From assembly GCA_009746045.1 (NCBI GenBank), contig RPFO01000436.1, positions 332,501-394,500 of the forward strand: a stretch of DNA of 62,000 nt, written 5' to 3'. The translations under genes were made by a program, and so were the position numbers. The notes under the pieces are model-generated. The model had not been told where the DNA came from and ran no database searches. It saw only the letters and a program-made list of their open reading frames with translations. Every line of letters starts with the position of its first letter. Positions within the stretch are counted from its first letter, which is position 1. Shown piece after piece: positions 13,301 to 43,633 of this stretch. This stretch comes from Mesostigma viride (Eukaryota; Streptophyta; Mesostigmatophyceae; Mesostigmatales; Mesostigmataceae).

Positions 13301-16300
13301 AGTCTTTTTACCTTGTCGACATCTGCTTGGTGTACCCCACCGGGTGTCTCCTCATTAATAGTGCTTGCATCAAACTATAACAGGTTACTTTGTAGTTTGA
13401 TGAGAAAGAATGTCTGGGACATCCTGCCTCATCGAATCACCAGCGGCTGGTTCCATTGGTCATTAAACTCCTCTTCCGTTCGCCTGCCATCGCGACTTGT
13501 GATTCATCTTCGGTGGCAACTGCCCCCATGCACAGGCCCAACACCCTGGACCCAGCGTTGCGGCGGCCAGGGAGGTTCGACCGCGAGGTGGCCATCTCCA
13601 TGCCCAACGCGGGGGAGCGCGAGGAGATTCTGGCGGTGGGTGATTGCCTATCACTTTTATCATTTACTAGTATACATATATACCTTCACCCTATTTGCTA
13701 TCGAATGTCACACGTATTGCAAGGGGAAAGAGGAGATACTGGCGGTGGGTAGTGTAGCCCAAAGCCTCTACTACTATAATGCAGCTTGTTCAGTAAGAAG
13801 TGGGGGGGAGCGAGAGTGGTAAGAAGTGTGGGGGAGCGAGAGGAAATGCTTGGGGTGGGTGCTTGATAGATAGATAAGCTTGTATCATGTGGTATTTGAT
13901 GCAGCGCTTGGGATGGGTGCCTATGGAGATAGATAAGCTTGTATTATTTAGTATTTGATGCAACGCTTGGGATGGGTGCATATGGAGAGGAGCGAGTGGA
14001 GACCCTGGCGGTGGAGATGGATTATGAAGCACCCATTATTTTTTGTTTTCCCTGCTGAACATTACCACGCCGCCAAAAATTGTCAATCTGGCAAAAGGGT
14101 GCTTTCCAAATTCCCCCATGTTTAGCCTTGTATGTTCTCTAAGCAAAGCATTCGGTTACCTTCGCTCCATTCATAGTACTGTGTTTATAGTAGTACATCA
14201 CTACTATAGTGCTGTGTTTATTGTAGTACTGTGTTTATAGTAGTACATCACTACTATAGTGCTGTGTTTGTAGTAGGACATCACTACTATGGTAATGTAT
14301 TTATAGTAGTACATCACTTCTATAGTACTGTGTTTACAGTAGTACTGTGCTTATAGTTGTACTGTGTTTATAGTAGAACATTAAATTCTCCCTGCTAGTT
14401 TTTTTTTTGTTCTGTTTTGTTTCCGTCTTGTCTCTTGACAACCTTGTTGAATAGCTTCTCATGCATCCCGTCTTGTCTCTTGACAACCTTGTTGAATAGC
14501 TTCTCATGCATCCCGTCTTGTCTCTTGACAACCTTGTTGAATAGCTTCTCATCCATCCCGTCTTGTCTCTTGACAACCTTGTTGAATAGCTTCTCATGCA
14601 TCCCATCTTGTCTCTTGACAACCTTGTTGAATAGCTTCTCATGCATCCCGTCTTGTCTCTTGACAACCTTGTTGAATAGCTTCTCATGCATCCCGTCTTG
14701 TCTTTTGACAACCTTGTTGAATAGCTTCTCATGCATCCCGTCTTGTCTCTTGACAACCTTGTTGAATAGCTTCGCATCCATCCATGCCAAAGCACCCCCC
14801 CCCAAGTCGATAACCCCCATTCGCATCTTGTGGAAATTCTCACCCGGCCTGCATTCCTCCTCTCTGCCTCCGTCCCCTCCTCCCAGCTGCACTCGGCGGC
14901 CATGCCCCTGGCCATGGGGCTCGACCTGGGGGCCCTGGCCGCGGCTTGCACGGGCTACACGGGCGCTGACCTGGCGTCCCTGTGCCGCGAGGCCTCCCTG
15001 ATCGCCCTCCGGCGCCGGTTCTCCTTTGAAGATGCGCAACTTGCCGCCGTCACCCCCTCGCCAGGCCCTCTAGATGGCCCCGCGGGTGGCGTATGCCAGG
15101 AAAATCCGGCAGCGAGCGGGCACGGGAAACATCAAGGCAAGGAAGGGGAGGTGAATGGCATCACCCGTGGCTACTCATTAGGGCTGGGTGGTCCCGATGA
15201 GAGAATGAACATGAGCAGGGACGTGTGTGGCACGGGACCAGGCCAAGATTCGCCTTTGGCCGCGTCATCTGGCCAGAGGGATGGCCCATCATCGACTCGA
15301 GCAGCGCCGGATGGGCACGCCATGGACTCTACTGGTGCCAGTAGAGGGAGCAGCCATCAACTGGCGGACAGCGGACCTGGTGGGGGAAGCCAGGGAACTG
15401 CGGTTGGTTTGGAGGCCTCGACGGAGGGGACAGCGGAGGAGTTGAAAGCGAGTGGCGGGCGTGTGGGGGTCTTGCAAGCGGACGTTCTGGACGGTGTGTA
15501 TGAAGGCCATGTTCAAGGAGACGTGGAGGGTTTGTATGAGGACATGGTGACGTCCGAGGACTTCCAAGCGGCGATGGAGAAGCTGGGCCCGTCGTTGGTG
15601 CGGGGGATGACGACCGAAGTGCCCAGGGTCACCTGGGACGCCATCGGGGGCCTTGACGCCACCAAGGTGAGTAGCTGGTCAATGCTTTCTTGATTTGATT
15701 TAGTTTATATACTACTTCCGTCTGGACAACATCAATGGCTCGAGGCCACCAAGGTGAGTCCTTGATTGTGTGATACTAAATTATAAGTATACTATTACTA
15801 CTATACGACACGACACGACACGACACGACACGACACGACACGATACGATACGATACGATACGATACGATACGATACGATACGATACGATACGATACGATA
15901 CGATACGATACGATACGATACGATACGATACGATACGATACGATACGATACGATACGATACGATACGATACGATACGATACGATACGATACGATACGATA
16001 CGATACGACACGACACGACACGACACGACACGATACGATACGATACGACACGATACGACACGACACGACACGACACGATACGACACGATACGATACGACA
16101 CGACACGACACGACACGACACGACACGACACGACACGACACGACACGACACGACACGACACGACACGACACGACACGACACGACACGACACGACACGACA
16201 CGATACTCTGCTATGCTATTACTACTAATTCAAAGAAAATCAACCACACTGTCACTGTCACTTATTATGACACTAGTAAAAGTGGTATGGTTCCTTTCGA

Positions 16301-19300
16301 AGGGCATGGGGCATTCTTCTGAGACGATTTTGAAATTCTGTGGGTCTTTGACAGCATGTTCACACTCGCAACTGATTCCGCTGAATTGTTTTGTGGGGTT
16401 CGGGCTAAAAGCCGGGATATTTGGTGCGTTTCGGGAGTGACGCGGGGAGTGACCCGAGTCGGCCCTGGTAGGGTCGCCGAATTTCCCAGATAAGGATCGG
16501 CGCGGCGCGGCAACAGTAGACCGTACCATATCGCTGGTATTCAACAAATCCATCGTTCAGGCCGTACTACTGTTCAGAGATCAAGCAAATGTACGGTGCA
16601 AAATATATTATTATATATTATTATATATTATATATTTTTCACGGCACAAATCGGGGCTTTTGGAGTGGGAGTGGACGAGACTGGCTCATGGTCCGGCTCA
16701 TGATCCGTTCCAGCCACTCCCACCGTAATTCAGGGGAATTCGCCAAATCGCCACAATTTCGGTTGGGAGCGAGGTCACAGGGGTCCTCTATACAAAATTG
16801 GCCTGATTTGCTGGTCAGGCGGGAGTACTCCCGATGTGAATGCAATTCGGGGGTTTTAGAAACCGGTCTGGATCCTAAATCTACGGAATTAGTGGCGAGT
16901 GTGAACATGCTGTCATATATTGACTGGCATACAGTCTAATCACTTTTTTCTAATTTCGTTCAATCGTGGGTGTACATCCGCGTGCACAGAAGCGGCTGGC
17001 GCAAGTCATCGAATGGCCTATCACCCACGCAGACGCCTTCCAGCGGTTAGGCTTGTCCCCGCCACGAGGGGTGCTGCTGTACGGTCCCCCTGGGTGAGCA
17101 TCGGAGCTAGCGACCCTCTTCTAAATAAACCCATATTCTTAGTAATGATATACCACACACCCGCACTTTGGTACAGGCATGGAGGCGTACTGCTGTATGG
17201 GCCCGGGATGGGTGCTAGAATCGCTCCAGCTTTTGTATGCACGCCTGTTTGACAATTGCCATCATAAATGACTATTCGGCGCATGCAGGGAGCATCACTG
17301 GGTCGTCATGGGGCCTGCCCTTATACTTCACTCCCTGGAAGCGCTGCTTTAAGCAGTGTCACTGTCTCAATCTATATTTTATTGATTGAGATAATTATGG
17401 CTTTCATTCTATGGCGGTGTGATCGTTGCTGCTGCTATACACTGTGCAAAAGAAGTATGACATTCCTGGTCAACTGTTAGAACGTCGTAGTCATGGATTT
17501 GCCACACCCACTTTCTGATGCTTTGTTTCAAGCCTTGTTGTCACGCTTGTACCTTGCTGTTTGTTTCTGCCTTGGGTGTCCTGCTTCAGTTCTCACCAGT
17601 TGCTGTGAAACCAGGCTACTGCTTGGTCTTGCCTGGCCTTTGGTTTTGATTCGGGGTTCTCGCCAGTGATGCAAAACCACCCTAACTGTTTGCTATTGCC
17701 TTGTCTTTGGTTTTGATTTGGGGTTGTCGCCAGCTGCTGCAAGACCACCCTCGCCAAGGCTGCCGCTAATGCCGCCAAGACGCCCCTCTTCACGCTCAGG
17801 TGCGATGGCAGTATGCCTTGGCCACAGAGCGTCTGTCTGACAGAGCAGTTAGCCACGTAGTGGGCAGATACAGCGAGTGGTGCGCCGATCCTGGTCATGC
17901 TGCTTGCGTCACAAGATGCATACCTTTGCCGACATTGTCAGTTAGGTAAATAGTATGCGGAAACCTCTTGCTACTCGGCGCAAAGCTTCTGTATCAATAG
18001 TACCACTCGGGTAAATAGTATACGGAAACCTCTTGCTACTCGGCACAAAGGTCTTGTGTCAATAGTACCAGTCGCTGGTAACCTAAGTTTATTGCGCAAT
18101 AAACTTCAGATAGCAGCGAGTGGTTATCGCTGGTAATATTGATACGGAACGTTTTGTGCCGAGTAGCAAGAGGTTTCCGTATACTATTTACCCGAGTGGT
18201 ACTATTGATACAGAAGCTTTGTGCCGAGTAGCAAAGGGTATCCGTACAGTAATAACCTATCTAAGTCTGCACATGTGCAGCTGCTATGGCAGTACACCTT
18301 AGCTGCTTGCGCTTTTGCCTCGGCAGCAACGTACACGCCTTGGTAACAGAAGCCGTGGCTGCGGCTGGTTGCAGCGCTTGCCGCTCTCATCATGGGCGTG
18401 TTCTGGCGGGGCGTGGAGGACCTACTTTTCAGGTTGGGCTGGTCGTGGGTTTGTGAGGGACATTATGTACAGCGGTTTCCGGCCACAAGACCCCCAAGGC
18501 TTCGATACACCACAAGTGCATGCTGGGCTGTGCGCCCGTGAACCACCTATGTGGGGTCGACTGCGCTCATTAGTGCGAGCGACAGCGGCACCTATGAGAA
18601 TTGAGAGCTTGGTATCTCACGAGCAATGGAGCGTGCAGTAATAATAGCTTTATCAAGGGAGCTATCAAGGGAGCGTGCAGTAATAATAGCTTTATCAAGG
18701 AAGCTATCAAGGGAGCTTTAGCAAGGGAGCGTGCAGTAATAATAGCTTTATCGGCAACAACTTGAATTGTCCTCATTAGAATTGTTCTCATTAGAATTGT
18801 GCCCGTTATTAGTCACTTTTCATGGGATGCTGGCCAGAAAAGGCTGTGCCTCGATTATAACTCAAAAGCTTGCAGATGTGCAGATATGCTCTCCCTGTAA
18901 TACGTGTCAGCAGTTCTTCACTGCATCTTCACTTTTCTGTTATATGCTAAAATGCTAATGACTAGTCAATAGTTTACTGAACAATAATAAAATTAATGAA
19001 TTTTTTTCTCTGTTCTTCCATGTAGCTGCTGTGCTGGCAGTGGCGCGGACAATCAGAACAGTAACCAGCCCCTTTCCCTTTCCAAGGGGGTAGCCTTGCA
19101 AACTCGTAGGACCTGTTTGCCATGCAGGCGGGCAGCTTCTCCCCCTCCCACTGTTCCGTCGTACTCTTTTCATCCTTGGCCGGCAACTATAATTGCCGTC
19201 TGCCAATGTGCCGCACCCATGAGCGCGGCCCATGGGTAGAATGCAGGGTAGAAGTCCTCAGGTGGAGGTTATTGCCCCTGAGGATAGCTGCTACGCAGTC

Positions 19301-21986
19301 TACCGCCTCGTCTGCCGTTACAGTAGAGGACAGCTCAGATGAGGATTATATCCCCCTCTCTAGTGACTATATGGTTGGGGCATGATGCAGACGATATTTG
19401 TAACTTTCATGTATTTATTTTGCTAATGAGATTAGCATAGTACTTCATGACATGCCCATGCTCATAACACGCAAGTACTTACTTATGAGCGGTGTGGACG
19501 TCTTCTCCGTGTGTGTTTACTTTTTTTTTTTTTTTGCTTGTGTGTGGCTAAATGTTTGGCCCTATATCCCCAGGTTATCCATCCCTTTGCTCTACCCTTT
19601 CACGTTTCTCTTGGTTTGTTGTACTCGCCGCATCGCAGACCTCTTCTCCGTGTACGCATATGGCCGTGGGCAGCCTTTCCCTGTGTGTACCCTCCTGACA
19701 TGACCTCCCTTCTCCCCCCTTCCCATCTTCGTGCGTGTGCAACGTAATGCATGACGTCATGCAACGTATTCCCAGTGCCGCGTACCCCTTCCCCGTGTGC
19801 GCGGGCTAGTGCTCGTGTGGCCAATGCTTCACTGCGCCCTCCCTCTTTACACGCCTCCTGTGCGTGGCCCTTTCATTTCCATCGTGTTATGCTTGCAGCG
19901 GTGCGGACCTCTTCTCCATGTACGTGGGCGAGGGCGAGCGCATCCTGCGCGACACCTTCCGCATGGCACGCCTCGCCGCGCCCTCCATCCTCTTCTTCGA
20001 CGAGGTCGACGCAGTGGCATCGCGCCGGTGTGTTATCTATAGGTTAGCATGGTGTGTTATCTATAGGGTAGCACGGTGTGTTATCTATAGAGTAGCACGG
20101 TGTGTTATCTATAGGGTAGCACGGTGTGTTATCTATAGGGTATCATGGTGTGTTATCTATAGGGTAGCACGGTGTGTTATCTATAGGGTATCATGGTGTG
20201 TTATCTATAGGGTAGCATGGTGTGTTATCCATAGAGATTATCTATAGGGCAGCACACGATGGGATGGTGCGCTGTACTGTAATAGCGGTGGCATCGCGCC
20301 GGTACGCACGTTTGCCTGAACATAGGAGCCTCATGGATGCTGACCTGTTATGTTATTATCCTTTAGTAACAAATCCTTCCTTTAGGAATAAACGTAAGGG
20401 CATGGATCGGTGACCATTCCGGGGGATGGAGACCAGTACGCGTGTTTGAAGGGCCATTCCTGTCCTCATGCATGGTGAATAAGGAACAGCTGTCCTGTCA
20501 TCATGGTGAATAGAGAATAGCTGTCCAGTCATTATGGTGAATAGGGAATAGTGTCCTGTCATCATGGTGATTAAGGAAAGGGAATGTGTAGTAGAAGGCG
20601 AGGTGCTACAGTGGGTTGAAGCGGGTTTTGCTGTTTTTCTGGGCCTGACAAGCCGCAGTGATGGCCCCTGTACGTCAGACCTGAGCTTGAGGGGGGACTT
20701 TGTTTGGTGAATAGTTCAGCTGGCTAGTTAAGATGACATGTCAACCTGAGGATGTCAGTAGTTTTCCAACATTCTTTTGGACATGCTATACTACCATCCT
20801 ATTATTTCCATGAACATCCATCCCTCTATCTCCCCCCCTCCCCCGGCTATCCTCACTTTCCCCCATTCCACCCTTTCTTCCTTGCCTGCCCTGCATTCTA
20901 TCCCCCTTGATTTTTCGAGATCTGCCAGTCTTCCCCTCACAATGCTTTGGCCCTTCCATCTCCCCCCCTCCCCTAATCCTTACCCCTATCCTTACCCTCA
21001 TCCTTTGTCTTCACCTTCCTCACCCTTTATCTTTACCCTTCCCCGGCAGCGGCCTCACGGGTGGTGGCGGCGGTGCATCCGCGGGCGAGCGGCTGCTGTC
21101 CACGCTACTGACCGAGATGGATGGTCTAGAGGCGGCGCATGGCATTCTTGTGCTGGCAGCCACCAACCGGCCGCACGCCATCGATGCGGCGCTGATGCGA
21201 CCGGGACGCCTGGAGCTGGTGCGTTGGCAGAATTACTATAACTACCCGTTTCATCTTTATTGCAATTACTACTTTTATATTGTCGAGAATATTGCACAAA
21301 GAAACCGGGGCTCGTCCTACCGAAGCATTTTATAGGAAGTCACAATATGTATTATATGCTGTTCCGACTTTTTTCGTCTTGTTCCCATTTCACGCCTCAT
21401 TTGTCTGGTTGGTCTCATTCATGTAGCTTCTCATTGTCTGCCAGGGTCTCATCATGTTCTGTTGTATATGTAGCATTGCCGTCTAGTACAATATGATTGT
21501 AGATCCGTCCCCCGCGCCTTCCTCTTCCCCTACCCCTACCCCTACCCCTACCCCTGCCCCACCGCCGCTTGTGTTCACGATGTGCGATGTTTTGCAACTG
21601 GCATGCTGCGCAGGAAAACAAAAATGGATGCCGACCCATCATCATCTGCTTCGCCTGTTTCGCCTCTGCTCCCTCGCTCACAGGTCCTCTACGTGCCTCC
21701 CCCCGACGAGACCGGCCGCGAAGCCATCCTGCGCATCCATACCCGCCAGATGTCGATGGCTGCGGACGTCGACCTGCGTGCACTGGCGCACGACACAGCA
21801 AACTTCACAGGCGCCGAGCTGGAATCACTCTGTCGCGAGGCGGGTATGATGGCGCTCCGAGAGACGCTGTTTAATGTCACGGTCGAGGCTCGCCACTTCC
21901 GAAGCGCGCGGGAGGCCATGTCCCCAGCCCTTACGCCGATGGCGCTGGCATCTTTCGAGCATTTTGCTGGGGAGTACCATAAGTGA
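4361..21986 (+). CDS. AFG2B: AFG2-family double AAA ATPase, AFG2B/SPATA5L1-like
   Basis: Type II AAA ATPase; in other eukaryotes AFG2 proteins extract RSL24D1/Rlp24 from pre-60S ribosomes in the cytoplasm. Exons: 4361-5329, 6865-6909, 7670-7725, 9414-9560, 11848-12045, 13536-13635, 14887-15666, 16990-17093, 17734-17799, 19899-20027, 21050-21218, 21684-21986. All junctions are GT-AG and keep frame, giving 1021 residues (human AFG2B is shorter, ~750). Exon 1 is a Cdc48-N-like region leading into the first AAA. D1 has Walker A GPSGVGKT split between exons 2 and 3, Walker [26 protein letters not shown] and arginine finger RRPGRFDRE. Exon 7 adds a ~140-residue Gly/Ser-rich linker. D2 has the family-typical Walker A GPPGCCKTT, Walker [12 protein letters not shown], and [19 protein letters not shown]. 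The D2 motif GADLFS and the C-terminus around [18 protein letters not shown] resemble SPATA5L1 more than SPATA5. The start is the first in-frame ATG after a stop. Coding bases are 17% of the span. Confidence 0.88.
5413..5950. repeat. Heptamer repeat (AACCAAG, ACCCAAG, then ACCCAAT)
   Basis: A 7-bp repeat fills most of the 5' part of intron 1 of gene B. It changes stepwise along its length from AACCAAG to ACCCAAG to ACCCAAT, with short AGTACATACT interruptions near 5719, 5851, 5899 and 5936. The period equals that of plant-type telomere repeat, but the sequence is not CCCTAAA. Confidence 0.95.
6100..6228. repeat. 42-bp repeat, 3 copies
   Basis: Three copies share ATTGATCATTCATTATGATA at 42-bp spacing (6107, 6149, 6191). 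They are in intron 1 of gene B. Confidence 0.9.
7808..8055. repeat. ~28-31-bp AT-rich minisatellite
   Basis: About eight units of CAATATACTTACTATCTATT with a TTTGTAC link, in intron 3 of gene B. It ends next to a decayed copy of the exon 3 end. Confidence 0.9.
8155..8555. repeat. 29-bp minisatellite, ~14 copies
   Basis: Unit ATCTAAAGGGAGAGCAGRCT plus ATCAAATAC. Copies alternate between AGCAGACT and AGCAGGCT, suggesting a dimeric higher-order unit. Intron 3 of gene B. Confidence 0.95.
9034..9294. repeat. 35-bp minisatellite seeded by the exon 4 acceptor
   Basis: About seven units containing CCTCCAGCCCCGTGTTTGTG. The real acceptor 120 bp downstream reads CCTCCAG|CCCCGGTGACG, so each unit carries a near-copy of the 3' splice site and first exon bases. 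It is open in several frames but not coding. Confidence 0.93.
9561..11847. other. Intron 4 of gene B with GC-rich decayed insert
   Basis: A long intron whose middle (about 10050-11050) is much more GC-rich than its surroundings. On the minus strand it has broken protein-like stretches, for example [20 protein letters not shown] near 10370-10430 and [20 protein letters not shown] near 10600-10670, in frames separated by stops. This looks like a dead mobile-element or captured ORF; I cannot name it. No exon of gene B is missing here. Confidence 0.35.
10853..10888. repeat. Perfect 15-bp inverted repeat (hairpin)
   Basis: GTGTCCGCGGTCACA, a 6-base spacer-like centre, then TGTGACCGCGGACAC. It lies inside the GC-rich insert in intron 4 of gene B and may be part of the inserted element. 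Confidence 0.85.
12082..12880. repeat. 38-bp minisatellite, ~20 copies
   Basis: Unit GTGATTCCTCCCTTTAATTA plus ACCTCCCATGTTATCTGAT. The period is 38 bp, with variants CCCCCTGTTGTG early and CTCCCATGTTATC later. Fills most of intron 5 of gene B. Confidence 0.95.
14165..14385. repeat. Irregular TAGTAGTAC/CTGTGTTTA repeat
   Basis: Repeated GTACTGTGTTTATAGTAGTA and CATCACTACTATAGT blocks, about 35 bp each. Intron 6 of gene B. Confidence 0.85.
14423..14784. repeat. 45-bp minisatellite, 8 copies
   Basis: Unit CCGTCTTGTCTCTTGACAAC plus CTTGTTGAATAGCTTCTCATGCAT in two parts; 45 bp is a multiple of three, so several frames on both strands stay open. These are not genes. Intron 6 of gene B, ending about 100 bp before exon 7. 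Confidence 0.95.
15803..16205. repeat. Pentamer array, ACGAT and ACGAC in blocks
   Basis: About 80 pentamers that differ only by T or C at the last base. Homogeneous ACGAT blocks sit centrally and ACGAC blocks at the ends, with mixed units between. Intron 7 of gene B. Confidence 0.97.
16349..16915. mobile_element. 567-bp element with ~30-bp terminal inverted repeats
   Basis: The left end TGACAGCATGTTCACACTCG is matched by its reverse complement at the right end (CGAGTGTGAACATGCTGTCA), and similarity continues a further ~10 bp inward (ACTGATTCCG versus ACTAATTCCG). No transposase is seen. I read it as a non-autonomous DNA transposon in intron 7 of gene B. A target duplication is not clear. 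Confidence 0.75.
17941..18264. mobile_element. Palindromic MITE-like element
   Basis: Two long arms are inverted copies of each other: CTTGCTACTCGGCGCAAAGC on the left and GTGCCGAGTAGC on the right, with AAATAGTATACGGAAACC matched by GGTTTCCGTATACTATTT. The centre contains TTATTGCGCAATAA. A shorter relative lies at 36848-36975. Intron 9 of gene B. Confidence 0.85.
18605..18760. repeat. Short GAGCGTGCAGTAATAATAGC repeat
   Basis: Three units of GAGCGTGCAGTAATAATAGC followed by TTTATCAAGG, imperfect. Intron 9 of gene B. Confidence 0.8.
19215..19485 (+). mobile_element. 5'-truncated LINE-like relic, copy 2
   Basis: Matches the reverse complement of 45153-45930. It keeps the protein tail ([20 protein letters not shown]) and the 3' untranslated part ending in AAGTACTTACTT. 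It is on the plus strand in intron 9 of gene B. Confidence 0.75.
20028..20250. repeat. 24-bp minisatellite starting exactly at the exon 10 donor
   Basis: Unit GTGTGTTATCTATAGGGTAG plus CACG. The first unit begins at the first intron base after exon 10, so the 5' splice site is repeated about nine times. Copies differ by TATCATG or TAGCACG. Confidence 0.95.
20455..20575. repeat. ~36-bp repeat, ~3 copies
   Basis: Units with CTGTCATCATGGTGAATAGG and GAATAG. Intron 10 of gene B. Confidence 0.8.
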
Positions 21987-23427
21987 TCATGTATGGGGCC
22001 GAGCTTACAGTGATTTCTGACCACCGTAAACCTACCCTCATAAGCTGCAATGCCGGAGCAGCCTGGGCAACCTGATAGTTTTCCTGCTCTCGTGGTTATA
22101 GTGAACGTACGTACCCTTGCAGTGCCCATTTTTTGGCTTCGTTGCCTGATTGAATAAGACTGGTTATTTTGATAGGCAGGTGTTGATAAGTAAGTAAGTA
22201 AGTAAGTACTTGCGTGTCATGCGCAAAGGCATGCCACGGAGTACTATGCTAATCTCATTAGAAAAATAATTACACAAAAGTTTAAACAAATATCGTCTGC
22301 ATCATCCCCCAACCGTGGTGTTGATCCTAGGAAGCCTACGTGCGTAAATTTAGGTAGACCGTTAGATTAGCCAGGTCACCTCCACCACCACAATTAGGGT
22401 TGCTCCGCAGCTCCCCAACGGGCCTGCATGACCAAGGTGGGACGATTGCACGGGTCTTATTCCACGGGTACCCGCATTAGATGCTAGCTGACTCTCCTAG
22501 TGAGTAGTTGTGATTGCCCATGTGGCCAGCCTGCTTGGCAGTGATCGACAGGAGGGGTGTCTCTGCCCCCTTATTGTTGTACATGTATAGCAATCAGGTA
22601 TTTATTCAAGAATTAGAAAGTACTAAACCCCTTTGTATTGTTGTGCTCCGCAACTTCCTAACGGGATCGTGCGTGCTCATCATGAATGAACGAAAAGCAA
22701 TCTCCAGACATGCAATTATACAGGCGAAGGTCCGGCCACTAGCTGGAGGGACGCAAGCCGTGGCCACAGCATGCTAGTCGCTCTCTGTTGAGAAGCCATG
22801 CCCTAGCTCTTGTATAGCCATGATGATCTTCCCCCATGCATGACAGGCCTTAAGTGAGCTCCGAGACATCATGGTGCCTGGTGGTGCAGGTGCCCTTGGT
22901 GCACCTAGAGCAAGTGTCGTTTACATTCCCACCCTTGCAGGAAGTAGCTTAGAATGTATCAAAAGCCATATGCCCCTTCTCCGGGATATGTGCTACGCGC
23001 TAACCAGTTGTCTCCTTGTCATATACTCCCAATGGAGTTATGTTCCTAATTAATTAATTAATTAATGAGAATTGGGAAGGAAACCAATCCAACACCTACA
23101 GCTCATCGACTGCGCAGCTTTTGTACACGGCGCTGATTGATATGACATCCGACAATACAGATCTTTGCAACCTGTATCTAAAAGGTCTGGAGATGCCAGG
23201 CCGATGCTGGATGCATGAGGCACCTGCATCCATTTATACCAATAAATTCATAACATACGAAAGTATATCGTACTGATCATAAACATAATGGGCAAAGTCA
23301 GCTTGTATTCTCGTATCAACATCATGCTGCATATGCACCTCGTTGCCACACCAAACAAGTCCAAAACATTCGCTTACATTTTGGCATGCACAGAGCCAAT
23401 GACGATAAACTACAGTTTGCAGACGCA
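21987..23427. other. Convergent intergenic region between genes B and C
   Basis: Both 3' ends face here. It contains a LINE 3' fragment (22185-22325), an AATT microsatellite near 23050, and otherwise no gene I can support. Confidence 0.6.
22185..22325 (-). mobile_element. LINE-like 3' fragment, copy 3
   Basis: Begins with an (AAGT)n tail and then ACTTGCGTGTCATGCGC, continuing to ATATCGTCTGCATCATCCCC. It matches 45153-45265 in the same orientation. Only the 3' end is present, as expected for a 5'-truncated insertion. Confidence 0.8.
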
Positions 23428-32318
<8,891 letters not shown>

Positions 32319-33244
32319 CTTGCCCAGAAAAAGCAGATTTATGATGAAATGCCGTTTCTGGCTCCGTCCATAAGGTTTACATGAGCGTCAAAACCCCAAG
32401 CTACCCACGGCAATGGCCCATGTGATGTGGGCCCACGCCCGTTATAAAAATGCCTTTTCAACGTTACCTTCTAGGTACTGTTATTCAGGTTACCTAGCTA
32501 AGTCACACTTTACGACATGCGATCATGCTTGTTGCAAAACGAAGTGCAATCGTATTTCATATCCGTTCTAATCTTCATGACATGTCACGCTCAATATAAC
32601 TCATGCAGAGGCCATGGCTTCCGCCAGGAGCTCACACCAGGCATAGCAATCCCCGACATTAATTATAGACGGGCACGAGAAGCAAGGGTACGATACCGGA
32701 GTTCGCAAGTAGCTACTACGGATGAACTATCAGGGCTATCTAAAGGCCGAAACAGGGTCGAACGTGTAGCTCCTGCGCGCAGGAATAGTGCGATGCCTCC
32801 GTTCCTGGGGGGTCAAGATCCAGGCGGAAATTTAGTACGCAGCCCAGCGTACGTACACGCCTAGACACACCGTTACACGGTAATAATTCCAGTCGCGAAG
32901 TTACAATCGACCATTTCTTTTTGCCCGGAAATAATGACCAGTCCGTTATGATACAAAACGAGCCAGTTGTCCAGTTGTTTGACGAGCCACGAATAGGCTA
33001 GGGCTAAGTTATAGAAATATGCGGGATTTAGAGGGGCTGCCCAAAATGTTGGGGTTTAGCTTTGCTCCACGCGACCGATTGGTTTGGCTTTGATTGTACA
33101 AGTTAAGAAACCGGTACGGGTTTCGTGATGTATATTATTACGCGCGGTTCCAGCGAGAAATTGAGCAGAGAGCGAAACCTTGTGAACCATGGGTGTATCC
33201 CAGGCTGTTACATTTATCGCAAGTAGATAACCTTCCCTGCATCC
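32319..33244. promoter_or_regulatory. Divergent intergenic region between genes C and D
   Basis: The start codons are 926 bp apart. There is a TATAAAA at 32453-32459 in plus orientation and no clear exon. An open stretch near 32580-32865 has no homology I recognise. Confidence 0.35.

Positions 33245-43633
<10,389 letters not shown>

Noticed and set aside
14395-15039. Long ORFs on both strands (about 190-215 codons)
   Set aside because: They run through the 45-bp minisatellite, which is a multiple of three and so stays open in several frames. The real exon here is 14887-15666.
32517-32864. 115-codon plus ORF between genes C and D
   Set aside because: No recognised motif and no splice or homology support; it lies in the promoter region of C and D.
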